From: Thermococcus thioreducens
Lineage (GTDB): Archaea > Methanobacteriota_B > Thermococci > Thermococcales > Thermococcaceae
DNA length: 64,000 nucleotides
NCBI RefSeq assembly: GCF_002214545.1
Contig: NZ_CP015105.1
Coordinates: 372,001 to 436,000 of the forward strand
Direction of reading: 5' to 3'
Part shown: piece by piece, positions 51,547 to 60,700 of the stretch
How the letters are laid out: every line of letters begins with the position of its first letter
Numbering within the stretch: position 1 is the first letter of the stretch
Notes under the pieces: generated by a model
Database searches by the model: none
Seen by the model: only the letters and a program-made list of their open reading frames with translations
What the model was told of the DNA's origin: nothing
Position numbers and translations under genes: made by a program

Positions 51547-52543
51547 GCTTCATCGAGGCCTTTATGATGTCGCCCACCACTCCGCTTGCCGTCTCCTTCA
51601 GCCCGGCTCCAGCACCCGTGATGACCAGCTCTCCGAGCAGGTCAGTCCTTATCACCGCGGTGTTCTCGTGGCTTTCAACAGCCAGAGGGTTCGTTCTCGG
51701 AACTTCCCTCGGCTCCACGGTGACCGCTCCGTCTTCAATCTCGGCAACGAGCCTTATGGTGTTCCCCCTTCCTTGGGCACGTCTGACATCTTCAGGGGTT
51801 ATCTCTTCTATTCCCCGTCTTTTCACCCTATCGAACGTCAGAGGATGAAACGCAAGACAGTGGAGTATCGTTGCTTTGTACCCCGCGTCTATCCCAAGGA
51901 TGTCCCCGCTCGGGTCCCTCTCGGCTATCCCGAGGGCCTGGGCTTCCCTTAGTGCTTCCTCAAAATCAAGCCCTGCCTCCATCCGGCTTAGAATGAAGGT
52001 AGTTGTCGCGTTTAGAACCGCCTCTATCCGCTCAACGGTGTCTCCCTTCAGTCCATCCTGGAGGACGGTTATTATCGGCGTCCCCGCCATAACTGTTGCT
52101 TCAAAGAAATAGGGCAGGTTCCTCCCTTCAGCCTCCTTCATCAGCTCGGCGTAGTGAAAGGCCAGGGGCGGTTTGTTGCTCGTAACGACGGCTTTGCCGT
52201 CCTTCAGAGCAGCTAGATGCCAGGTGTGGGCGTTTTTATCGTTGGTGACGTCCACGACGATATCAGAATCTATCTCCCTGACCGCTTCGCTGGGTGTGAA
52301 GTTATAGACCTCGTAGTCGTTCGTCCATGACGATAGCTTTCCGAAGTTCTCCTTTATGATGAGCGCCTCCCTGGGGTCTATGCCCTCGGGGAGCCAGACA
52401 ACTCCGCTGGTATCCGCCACGCTCACAACCTTGAATTCTACCCCGTATCTCTCGCGGAAGAGCGCCCCCTTCTCCAGCAAAACCCGTACAACGGCCCTCC
52501 CAACGTTTCCAAAGCCGAAAATGGAGAGCTTTATCTCCCTCAC
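51533..52543 (-). CDS. hom: Homoserine dehydrogenase
   Basis: 336 residues. The Rossmann start is LSIFGFGNVGRAVV, followed by DVTNDKNAHTWHLAALKDGKAVVTSNKPPLAFHYAEL and the catalytic region FEATVMAGTPIITVLQDGLKGDTVERIEAVLNATTTFIL and GDILGIDAGYKATI. It reduces aspartate semialdehyde to homoserine for threonine, isoleucine and methionine synthesis. I chose GTG 52543 behind GGTGGTG. No ACT domain, so probably not allosterically regulated by threonine in the usual way. Confidence 0.92.
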   Translation of the reverse strand: MREIKLSIFGFGNVGRAVVRVLLEKGALFRERYGVEFKVVSVADTSGVVWLPEGIDPREALIIKENFGKLSSWTNDYEVYNFTPSEAVREIDSDIVVDVTNDKNAHTWHLAALKDGKAVVTSNKPPLAFHYAELMKEAEGRNLPYFFEATVMAGTPIITVLQDGLKGDTVERIEAVLNATTTFILSRMEAGLDFEEALREAQALGIAERDPSGDILGIDAGYKATILHCLAFHPLTFDRVKRRGIEEITPEDVRRAQGRGNTIRLVAEIEDGAVTVEPREVPRTNPLAVESHENTAVIRTDLLGELVITGAGAGLKETASGVVGDIIKASMKLRES

Positions 52544-52583
52544 AGACACCACCCTTAAGAAAAGAGAGATTAATGCAGGGAAC

Positions 52584-53429
52584 TCACTTGTTGAGGATGA
52601 CTTTTATAATGTCCATATCCCTGATGATGCCCACCAGCTCGCCCTCGCCCCTGATGACTGGGAGCTGCTCGATGTGGTACTGCACCATCTTTTGAGCCAC
52701 GTCGTAGACGCTCATGTGGGGCGTCGCAACTACGAGCTCGCGGTTCATTATCTCGGACACGGGCTTCTTGGGGAGCTGGAGCTCTGCCTTCTCAAAGAGC
52801 AGTGTCGGATTGCTCTCCAGTATCCAGTCCTCCTCACTTGATGCCGCCAGTGCCGTCTGCTTCATGACCCTTACAACTTCACTGTCCTTGAGGAGGTCGG
52901 TTTCGTCGACCATCCCCACGAGGTTACCATCGTCGTCTATAACCGGAATTGCCATGGCGTTGCAGAGCAGGAGCGCCTTGAGTGCTGCTTTGAGGGGAGT
53001 GCCCTGCCAGACGAGACCGACGTTCTTCTGGTAGTACTTCTCAATCGTCACATTCTTCAGCTTCTCGTTCTTTGCCAGATAGCGCCTTACAATATCCCCA
53101 ACTGTAAGTATTCCAAGAACCCTCTTTTCCTCGTCAACAATCACGACGCGCCTGTAGTCCATCTCAAGCATTGCCCGAACAGCTTTTTTGAGGTCATCGT
53201 TGGGTTTGACGGTGGGCACTTCCCTCCTTATGAGCATGGCGAGCTGCTCCTCGTCGGGGTGTAGGAGGACACGTTTTATACTTATAATCCCTGCGAGGGC
53301 TTTGGTGTTTTTGTTGATAACGGGAAATGACCTTACCTTATGCTTTTTGAAGAGGTTGAGGGCGTACTCCCTCGTCGCCGGAAGCTCTATCACGACCGGA
53401 TCAGGGGTCATCAAAGTCTTCACGCGCAT
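52584..53429 (-). CDS. Four-CBS-domain protein
   Basis: 281 residues made of two Bateman modules. CBS pattern LMTPDPVVIELPATREYALNLFKKHKVRSFPVI is followed by RREVPTVKPNDDLKKAVRAMLEMDYRRVVIVDEEKRVLGILT, then GTPLKAALKALLLCNAMAIPVIDDDGNLVGMVD and IMNRELVVATPHMSVYDVAQKMVQYHIEQLPVI. It likely senses adenine nucleotides or SAM. Start ATG 53429 follows GGTGGTG. It lies between homoserine dehydrogenase and the decarboxylase operon; a link to either is not shown. Confidence 0.9.
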   Translation of the reverse strand: MRVKTLMTPDPVVIELPATREYALNLFKKHKVRSFPVINKNTKALAGIISIKRVLLHPDEEQLAMLIRREVPTVKPNDDLKKAVRAMLEMDYRRVVIVDEEKRVLGILTVGDIVRRYLAKNEKLKNVTIEKYYQKNVGLVWQGTPLKAALKALLLCNAMAIPVIDDDGNLVGMVDETDLLKDSEVVRVMKQTALAASSEEDWILESNPTLLFEKAELQLPKKPVSEIMNRELVVATPHMSVYDVAQKMVQYHIEQLPVIRGEGELVGIIRDMDIIKVILNK

Positions 53430-53513
53430 TTCTTTCACCACCGCTTTAAGTTAAAGGGCCCTTCTCCTATTTTAAGCTTTTCATTCAAAAATTGACAAAA
53501 AGATGGGAAGGCC

Positions 53514-54719
<1,206 letters not shown>

Positions 54720-54725
54720 CACCCA

Positions 54726-55190
54726 TCACCCGAGCTCTATTAGTGTTTGTCCTGTGTCTACGGTGTCGCCTTCTTTGATGAGGATTTTCTTTACTACTCC
54801 GTCTTTTGGTGCGGGTATTTCGTTTTCCATTTTCATTGCTTCGAGGATTAGGAGTCCTTGGCCGGTTTTGACTTGGTCGCCTTCTTTGACGAGGATTTTG
54901 AGGATTTTGCCGGGCATTGGGGCTGTGACGGCGCCCTCTCCTGCTGGGGCGGGAGTTGGGGTTGCCGGCGCGGCCGGGGCAGGAGCTGGGGCGGGGGCCG
55001 GGACAGGCACAGAGGCACTCGGGGCGCCAGCGGCAGGAACCGCGCTCAGGGTGCTCACGTCTATCCCGAGCCCCTTGGCCTCGACGGTGTACTCCTTCTC
55101 CTCGAAGACAACCCTGAATCTACCCATTCCGAGTTCCTCAACCTCAACCTCGTATTCAACACCATCAACGATGACCTTAACCTTCGCCAT
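54726..55190 (-). CDS. Biotin carboxyl carrier protein of the decarboxylase
   Basis: 154 residues. The N-terminal beta domain is followed by a Pro/Ala-rich linker (a long PAPAPAPA run) and a biotinyl domain with LILEAMKMENE, where Lys carries biotin. It moves the carboxyl group from the alpha to the beta subunit. The 3' half uses AAA, GAA, CAA and A-ending codons, unlike the 5' half and the rest of the operon (mostly AAG/GAG). The start ATG 55190 was chosen over GTG 55199. The stop of OadG lies three bases upstream. Confidence 0.93.
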   Translation of the reverse strand: MAKVKVIVDGVEYEVEVEELGMGRFRVVFEEKEYTVEAKGLGIDVSTLSAVPAAGAPSASVPVPAPAPAPAPAAPATPTPAPAGEGAVTAPMPGKILKILVKEGDQVKTGQGLLILEAMKMENEIPAPKDGVVKKILIKEGDTVDTGQTLIELG

Positions 55191-55192
55191 CT

Positions 55193-55573
55193 TCACCACT
55201 TCCCAAGTTCATAGTTGAAGTCCTCAACTTCCTCCATGCTCGACTGGACGCCGTAGAGGCGCCAGGCGTCTGAAACTTTCCTCTTGAACGGGAGGGGCCT
55301 GAGCTGTGAGGCCTTCTCGGCGGTGTACGCGAGGATTGCAGCGGTTATGACCGCGAGGTCTTTCGGCGGTATGGCCGGCTTCTCCTCCTTGATCTCTCTG
55401 ACTTCGGGAGCTGCTGAAACCGGCGCGGCGGTTTCTTCCCTCTCAATAAGCCGCCTCTCCAGCCAGCCGACGAAGTAGAGCACCAGTGCCAAAATGGTGA
55501 GGACGGCGAAGACCACCGTCACTCCGAGGGCCGTGATGTTCAGGCCCTCCATGAACTCTGCCATTGATACCAT
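55193..55573 (-). CDS. Sodium-pumping decarboxylase gamma/delta (OadG-type) subunit
   Basis: 126 residues. One N-terminal membrane helix (ITALGVTVVFAVLTILALVLYFVGWL) and a charged, Pro-rich tail with the conserved IPPKDLAVITAAILAYTAEKA. Such subunits stabilise the complex and bind zinc or the beta subunit. Start ATG 55573 behind GAGGTGTTAGGG; longer frames run into mmdA. Confidence 0.85.
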   Translation of the reverse strand: MVSMAEFMEGLNITALGVTVVFAVLTILALVLYFVGWLERRLIEREETAAPVSAAPEVREIKEEKPAIPPKDLAVITAAILAYTAEKASQLRPLPFKRKVSDAWRLYGVQSSMEEVEDFNYELGKW

Positions 55574-55583
55574 CCCTAACACC

Positions 55584-57152
55584 TCACAGCGGTATGTTGC
55601 CGTGCTTCTTCGGCGGGAGCTTGACGCGCTTGCTCTCCATCGCCTCAAGGGCGAGGATTATCTTTGCCCTGGTCTCGGCGGGATCAATAACGTCGTCTAT
55701 ATAGCCCCTTGCCGCGGCAACGTACGGGTTGGCGAAGCGCTCGCGGTATTCGGCTATCTTCTGCTGGCGAACCTCCTCAGGGTTCTCGGCTTGAGCTATC
55801 TCCTTCCTGAAGATGATGTTGGCCGCTCCCTCCGGCCCCATGACCGCTATCTCCGCGGTGGGCCAGGCGAAGACGAAGTCAGCTCCGAGGTGCTTGCTTC
55901 CCATCGCGAGATATGCTCCACCGTAGGCCTTCCTGAGGATAACTGTCACCATCGGGACTGTAGCTTCCGCGTAGGCGTAGAGAACCTTTGCGCCGTGCCT
56001 TATGATTCCGCCGTACTCCTGCTGGGTTCCCGGCAGGTAGCCCGGAACGTCAACTAGGGTGACTATCGGGATGTTGAATGCGTCGCAGGTTCTAACAAAC
56101 CTGGCAATCTTATCGGAGCTGTCTATGTCGAGAACGCCGGCGAAGTGTATCGGGTTGTTGGCTACTATACCGACGGTCTGGCCGTTCATCCTTCCGAATC
56201 CAACAACCGCGTTCGGGGCGAAGTAGGGAAGGATCTCCAAGAAGTCCGGGTTGCCGTTTTCATCGCGGTCAACTATCTCGTAAATTACCTGCCTCACGTC
56301 GTAGCCCTTGTTCGGGTCGTCCGGGACGATGGAGTAGAGGTTCTCGGTCTTCCTGAAGGGCAGGTCGTTCGTCTTGACGCGCGGCGGCTTCTCCATGTTG
56401 TTGGACGGGAGGTAGCTCATGAGCCTCCTTATGAGTGCCAGAACCTCTTCATCGCTCTTGCCCACGAGATGGGCCTGTCCGGAGCGCTGGGCGTGAACCA
56501 TGGCACCGCCGAGCTGTATCGGCGTGACCTCGACACCCGTCACAGCTTTAACGACCTGCGGGCCGGTGATGAACATGAAGCTCGCCGGGTTGTCCACCAT
56601 GAGGATGAAGTCCCCTATGGCGGGGCTGTAAACGGCTCCACCGGCGCAGGGGCCCATTATCGCGGTTATCTGCGGAACGACACCGCTGAGGATGGTGTTC
56701 ATCTTGAAGATCTCGCCGTAGCCCTTGAGCGAGTCGACGCCCTCCTGGATTCTCGCCCCGCCGGAGTCGTTGAGGCCTATCACCGGTGCTCCGGCTTCAA
56801 GGGCAAGCTCCATGATGCGCTTTATCTTTGCCGCGTGCATCTCACCGAGGGAACCGCCCATGACCGTGAAGTCCTGGGCAAACACAAAGACCAAGCGACC
56901 ATCGATGGTACCGTAACCGGTGATGACGCCGTCCGCGGGCAGCTCCTTCTTGTCCATGCCGAACTCCGTTCCGCGGTGCCTGACGAACGCACCTATTTCA
57001 ACGAAGCTTCCCGGGTCGAGGAGCTTCTCGATTCTCTCGCGTGCGGTCAGCTTTCCTTTAGCGTGCTGTTTTTCGACGGCCTTTTCGCCGCCCATCTCAA
57101 GAATCTTCCTTTTTCTCTCATACAGGTCGTTAACTTTCTCTTCCATGCTCAT
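55584..57152 (-). CDS. Methylmalonyl-CoA decarboxylase alpha (carboxyltransferase) subunit
   Basis: 522 residues of the carboxyltransferase superfamily. The N-terminal half has GKLTARERIEKLLDPGSFVEIGAFVRHRG, the oxyanion segment GGARIQEGVDSLKG and the acyl-CoA loops GPCAGGAVYSPAIGDF. The C-terminal half has VDVPGYLPGTQQEYGGIIRHGAKVLYAYAEA and AYGGAYLAMGSKHLGADFVFAWPTAEIAVMGPEGA. It transfers the carboxyl from (S)-methylmalonyl-CoA to biotin on the carrier protein. It leads the decarboxylase operon. ATG 57152 behind GGGGAG. Confidence 0.93.
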   Translation of the reverse strand: MSMEEKVNDLYERKRKILEMGGEKAVEKQHAKGKLTARERIEKLLDPGSFVEIGAFVRHRGTEFGMDKKELPADGVITGYGTIDGRLVFVFAQDFTVMGGSLGEMHAAKIKRIMELALEAGAPVIGLNDSGGARIQEGVDSLKGYGEIFKMNTILSGVVPQITAIMGPCAGGAVYSPAIGDFILMVDNPASFMFITGPQVVKAVTGVEVTPIQLGGAMVHAQRSGQAHLVGKSDEEVLALIRRLMSYLPSNNMEKPPRVKTNDLPFRKTENLYSIVPDDPNKGYDVRQVIYEIVDRDENGNPDFLEILPYFAPNAVVGFGRMNGQTVGIVANNPIHFAGVLDIDSSDKIARFVRTCDAFNIPIVTLVDVPGYLPGTQQEYGGIIRHGAKVLYAYAEATVPMVTVILRKAYGGAYLAMGSKHLGADFVFAWPTAEIAVMGPEGAANIIFRKEIAQAENPEEVRQQKIAEYRERFANPYVAAARGYIDDVIDPAETRAKIILALEAMESKRVKLPPKKHGNIPL

Positions 57153-57200
57153 GAGAACTCCCCCTGGGTGCTGAGGTGTCGCCTACTTGTAGTTTGTAAA

Positions 57201-57210
57201 GTTTAAAAGA
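57201..57210 (-). promoter_or_regulatory. TATA box of the decarboxylase operon
   Basis: On the minus strand this reads TCTTTTAAAC, about 55 bases before ATG 57152, with the GGGGAG binding site close to the ATG. The leader is about 25-30 bases. Confidence 0.5.
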
Positions 57211-57249
57211 GTTTTTATCGGCCGGCAGATTTGGAAAAGAAAAATAGTC

Positions 57250-57681
57250 TCAGAGGTGCTGGATTGGAGTTTCTGCACCGCAGGCCTCGCACTTGAGGAA
57301 GTGGAAGCGTCCGCGCTTGATAATCTTCGTATCCGGACTTCCACAGACCGGACAGATGACGTAGTCCTTGAGGTACTTCTTCATCTTGTTGCCTATGAGG
57401 TAGGGGGTAAAGCGTCCCTGAAGGACGACGCGCCTTCCTTCTAGTGTTCCTGCCGTTGCTACCTCGCGCAGGATGAACTTGAGCAGGTGGTTCGGGTCGC
57501 GGTTCATGGCCTCGGCTATGTCCACAAAGTTCTCGATTATAGTTCTGTTTCCGGCTATCGTGACTATCGCCGCTGGAACCTCGAAACGGGAAGTGTGATG
57601 CTTGACGTTCTCCGGCAGTTCATCGTAAGCCTTATCGAGTAAGCCTTCGAAATCGTAAAAGTCAACCTTCTTCTCGCTCAT
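57250..57681 (-). CDS. Translation initiation factor aIF2 subunit beta
   Basis: 143 residues. N-terminal helix for aIF2-gamma binding ([20 protein letters not shown]), the central core, and a C-terminal zinc finger [27 protein letters not shown]. It helps the ternary complex deliver Met-tRNAi. It is 64 bases after mcm on the same strand, a gene order kept in Pyrococcus and Thermococcus. ATG follows GGAGGTGAGAG. Confidence 0.95.
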   Translation of the reverse strand: MSEKKVDFYDFEGLLDKAYDELPENVKHHTSRFEVPAAIVTIAGNRTIIENFVDIAEAMNRDPNHLLKFILREVATAGTLEGRRVVLQGRFTPYLIGNKMKKYLKDYVICPVCGSPDTKIIKRGRFHFLKCEACGAETPIQHL

Positions 57682-57745
57682 GCTCTCACCTCCATCTTAA
57701 CTACCTGGAGACGTTTATAACCTTTTGGAGGGGGAGGGGTGGGAA

Positions 57746-60700
57746 TCAGAGCACGCGGTAGAAGCCCGCGCGCGGCTCGTATATCCTCGCGTCCCGCTTG
57801 AGGTCGTTGATGAGCTTCTTTATCTCGTTCTCCGAGCCGAGACCGGCCTGCTTCGCCGCCTCGATTATGCTGTCTTCCGGTGCCCCGAACTCGCCCTCGC
57901 TCTCAAGGCTCTTTATGATGTCGACCATCCTGTCTATCTTGTTGATCTTCCTGGAGCTCTTGCCGACCTCAAGTATCGAGACGTCGAGCGTTCCCTCCTC
58001 GTCAACGGCTATCTTCCTTATCATCTCCTCGATTATCGCTATCGCCGCCCTGGCGTCTTCCCTCGTTACGGTCTCGCTCAATCTCATTCTCGCGTGTGCC
58101 TCACTGAGCCTTATCAAAGCTTCAAGCTGTCTCGCCGTTATCGGAATCGGCTGTACGCCGTCGTCCTCGCCGGGCCTCTTAAAGCCCTTCCTCATCCTGA
58201 CGTAGTAGCGCTTTATCTCCTCCATTGCCTCTCTGCTCAGCACAGGGTGGACGTTCTTTCTCGCGTAGGCTATGTACTTCTTGAGCAGGTCGTAGGGTAT
58301 CTTTGGAGTAACTGCCTCTGCCTCTCCCCTGCGCACCTTGAGGATGTGCTCGGCTATGCTGGCATCTACCTTTTCGTCGGGCTCATCGAGGAGCAGGAAG
58401 ATGAGGTCGAAACGGCTGAGCAGGGTCGGCGGCAGGTCGAGCTGCTCCGGAAGGGACTTGTGGCGGTTGAAGCGTCCGTATTTCGGGTTTGCGGCCGCTA
58501 TGACAGTCGTCCTCGCGTTCAGCGTCGCGGTAATGCCTGCCTTGGAGATGCTTATCGTGTTGTGGAGAACCAGCCCGTGAGAGACGAAGAGGTGATATGG
58601 CTCAACGGTTACGTCGTAGACCCACTTCCAGCGGTCGTTGGGGATTACCTCCACGTTTTTCACCTTAAGCAAAACTAAGTTTTGAGAGATCCTCTCCTTG
58701 ACCTCTTGGAGGATTTTTTCGGCCTCCTCGACCTTAAGCCTGGCCTCCGTCCTGAGGGCCTCAATGTACTTTTCCGGCTCTTTCCTCTCTGACAGCTGTG
58801 TTAGACCGTATTTCGTGTAAACGTTCCACACCCGTGCGACTTTTCTGAGGGTCGCCACGTCTCCGGCGTCTATCGCTTTTCCCACCTCTTCTATCCTATC
58901 TTCGAGTCTTTCAATGACCCTTCTGACTATCTTTAGGGAGACGGTTTCCCTCCTGAGTGCCAGCTTTTCGGAAGGTTTGAGCTTTGCCCGTAATAACTTG
59001 GAAGCTTTGAGGAGATCCCTCACGAACTCGCCGGGAACGTGGGGATAGATGTTGGACTCTCCCCGGGTTTTTTGACTCTCCATAAAGTACGCCATTTCAG
59101 CCGGCAGGACGAGTTTCCATCCGATGGGTGATTTTTCTATGGACGATGGGATTCCCAGCATCAGCAGGAGGTCTTGAATGTCCTCGACGAGCCCCCTGCT
59201 TGGGATCTCGATGCTCAGCGTGGCACCTTTGCTCCTTCCGGCTTTCTTCCAAAGCTCCCGGAGAAAGGCTTCAACGCACTCTTTTTTCATTAAAAAGGCT
59301 TCCTTCGGAAGTCTGCTGTCCCTTATAAACTTTTTTCTCCGGTTCTGGGGTTTCATAACCTTTTCCAAAAGCTCTCCGGCGGGGATGCACTCCTCCCCGA
59401 TTTTGGGATATTCCCTCACCGCTATCACGTAGTCGCTTGTCCTAACCTTCTCGGCCGGTTTTTCCTTGGGACCGTTCTCCCATACCATTATCGGGTGCTC
59501 CGGCGTAACGACTATCTCCCTTCCGTTGGAGAATCTAATCTTTATGAACTTCTCAGGGGCCTTGTGCCTGCTCACGCGGTCGGCTTTGACCTTCACAACT
59601 TCCTTCCTCTCAAGGTCGTAGGCGAGGAGCTCAATGTCATCAACGGGCAGAATCTCGGTGTCCTTGCCGATTATTACTCTATCGCGGTTGCCCTCGATGA
59701 GCGAATCCACTAACTCGCCTATCTTGACCTTCCTGCCGTCGGCCAGGAGAAGCTCGAAGTCGTGGTGGTAGCTCTGCTGTTCAAGTGCTTCGTGTATCGC
59801 ACTCCTATCGCGGTCACTCATCTTGTCGAACTCGTCAATGCAGTTGTGGACTATGATTCCCTCAGCGAGAAAGTTGTGCTCGCCCGGAACATAGAGGTCG
59901 TAGACGTAGCCGTCGTAGGGAACGCTCTCGATGGAGACGATTTCATCGAGGAAGTAATCCCTCGTAGCGAGGACTTCAAGCTTAATCCTGATTTCTGGAC
60001 TCAGAACATCGCCGAGCTTCTCAATGAGCTTTCTCAGCTGAATCCTGCTGGGCTGGTACCTGCCCTTGGCGTATGAATAAACGGTGCTCCACAGCCCCCT
60101 CTCCTGTAGTAACTTAGCCGGGACACTTTCGATGATATCCCTTGCGATTCTCTCAACGGGCTTGGTGGGAACTTTATCACTCCTCGACGAGACGAGGTGC
60201 TTTTTAACGGGTATCTCCTTAATCTTGACACTGTACGCCCTAACCGCGTTAAGTAGGTTTGCTACATCTTCTCTTCCTGTTATCTGAATCCTATTCACAC
60301 CCTTTCCAGGAATTACGCGCGCGTACACGTCAAACCTGCGGAGCAGGAGTGCAAAGGCCCTGTCCATCTCCAGGTCGTTCGAAAGCAGAAAATCAACGTG
60401 AACAACACTTCCCCTCTTGCCGCTCTTGATTGATACACAGCCGTCCGAGTCCAAGGCCCCGGCAACAAAGGCCTTCAGGGCCTCGTCGTCCAGGGAGAAT
60501 GCATTCCTGAAGTTGTCTTTGGTGACGTATTCGTAAATATACGCGAGCAATGGTGAGCTGACGTGGAACGTAATCGTGTTACTCTCTATCTCGTTGCCCG
60601 CGAGTTTACTCCTCGTGGTCCTTTCGTACTCCCTCAGCCGTCCATCGTAGAAGCTCTTGAAGGCTCGCTTTAGGTTCTCAATCTGCAGGTTATGCACCTT

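Noticed and set aside
57725-58678. A 317-codon open frame on the plus strand across the mcm 3' end
   Set aside because: It is antisense to conserved MCM coding sequence, has no ribosome binding site and a composition typical of a reverse-frame shadow in high-G+C DNA.
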